Assembly: GCA_977006965.1 (NCBI GenBank)
Contig: OZ345357.1
Span: 992,001 to 1,056,000 of the forward strand
Length of the DNA: 64,000 nt
Direction: 5' to 3'
Source: Phymatolithon calcareum
Taxonomy: Eukaryota > Rhodophyta > Florideophyceae > Hapalidiales
Shown one piece after another: positions 63,477 to 64,000 of this stretch. A program made the position numbers and the translations under genes. The stretch's first letter is position 1, and every line of letters begins with the position of its first letter. The notes under the pieces are model-generated. The model did not search any database and had not been told where the DNA came from. It worked only from the letters and a program-made list of their open reading frames with translations.

Positions 63477-64000
63477 TGTGATAATACAAAATGGGACTGT
63501 TCCCGACCCCCTTTGACAGCGTGTACACGTGGACACGCTGTCCGAATCACGCGAAACTTCTAGTTAGCGACGCGCTAGCCACGTGTCCAGCGCTTAGGTA
63601 GCATAGCACTTAACCGCCGTCGTCGGCGAGTGAATAAACCAACAAGGGGTTTTCGGAAGCACACACACACTCGACTGGCTCAGCCACCGTCAAGGCGCCC
63701 AAGGGAATTAGGACCCAGGGCTCGCCAACGACCGCCGTTCTGACCCCACTGAGTGTGTGTTGCTAAGGGAAACCCCTGTGTTACCACTTTTGCTACGTCG
63801 CCTGCTTCGTGCCGGCTTGCCTCACCACGTCACCTTTGACGTTGATCGGGTTGTCTACCCCTGCCAAACCCTGCGTAGGGTGATCGCCTCGTGTCTGTCG
63901 ATCAGTACCGCCGTCCTAGACACTTCGGGGTGTTTACAGTCCACCCCGGCGTCACTTCCACCGTTGGGAGTGACGCCAAACCGCTCTACCACCCGCTTTC
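63477..64000 (+). repeat. 3' LTR of the chromovirus (partial)
   Basis: The first 523 bases align gap-free with 53141-53664. The end lies outside the window. Confidence 0.95.

Larger units (their letters stand above)
53141..64000 (+). mobile_element. Chromovirus-type Ty3/gypsy element, young, right end outside window
   Basis: The 5' LTR starts at 53141 and the 3' LTR at 63477; 523 bases of the 3' LTR are in the window and align without gaps to the 5' LTR with two differences seen by eye (both A in the 5' copy, G in the 3' copy). Inside are PBS, gag, protease, RT, RNase H, integrase with a C-terminal chromodomain, then an antisense ORF and polypurine tract. It inserted into the pogo transposase; the five bases before it are CTCGG. 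Confidence 0.95.

Noticed and set aside
1-64000. Stop-codon reassignment to explain the many in-frame stops
   Set aside because: TAA, TAG and TGA are all affected, and all three also end intact frames normally. Relatives show ordinary sense codons at several of the sites.
1-64000. tRNA, rRNA, CRISPR arrays, riboswitches
   Set aside because: None seen. The sequence matching initiator tRNA is only the 13-14-base primer-binding site, not a tRNA gene.

Overview
This window is eukaryotic nuclear DNA dominated by transposable elements. Everything recognisable is either a retrotransposon or DNA transposon of eukaryotic type, or one of a few intron-poor host-like genes. No rRNA, tRNA, CRISPR array or bacterial operon was seen. 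The mix (copia with initiator-tRNA-half priming, chromovirus gypsy, LINEs with an AP-type endonuclease, hAT, PIF/Harbinger and pogo elements, plus intronless host genes for a secreted GH18-like protein and a three-pass membrane protein) would fit a repeat-rich, intron-poor genome such as a florideophyte red alga. That assignment is an inference; an oomycete or another alga is not excluded.

Layout. 1-2045: truncated Ty3/gypsy gag-PR-RT. 2380-8595: three LINE reverse-transcriptase remnants, the third nearly complete (endonuclease plus RT). 8627-9285: pseudogene copy of the GH18-like gene at 27944-28666. 9950-10345: copia integrase scrap. 10339-16474: decayed copia element A on the minus strand. 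16530-18729: Harbinger transposase with its convergent Myb/SANT partner gene. 20355-21049: hAT-type MITE with an 8-bp target duplication. 24292-24690: long foldback. 24807-26057: membrane protein gene. 29777-30361: LINE tail. 32109-33828: complete-ended hAT element. 34274-35075: two 392-bp tandem units. 35110-40965: complete-ended copia element C (322-bp LTRs, 5-bp target duplication). 43010-44347: TPR protein gene with an internal stop. 45930-46385: LINE tail. 47429-50660: truncated copia element B, closely related to A. 52366-53140: pogo/Tigger transposase, split by a young chromovirus gypsy element (53141 to beyond the window end).

The most interesting system is a set of antisense accessory genes inside LTR retrotransposons. 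Copia A and copia C each carry, between pol and the 3' LTR and on the strand opposite to gag-pol, related ORFs with a Cys...His...Asp/Asn papain-like peptidase signature. In copia C this ORF is preceded, in the same frame and separated by one TAA, by a 44-residue peptide whose first 26 residues match the histone H3 N-terminal tail (20 of 26 identical by eye). The unrelated chromovirus carries a third, different antisense ORF of about 728 codons in the same place. In all three copia elements a primer-binding site complementary to the anticodon arm of initiator tRNA-Met directly follows the LTR and contains the gag start codon.

Many otherwise continuous reading frames here are cut by single in-frame stops. 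Where a relative is available, most are explained by C-to-T or G-to-A changes (CGA to TGA, TGG to TAG), pointing to decay by transition mutation.
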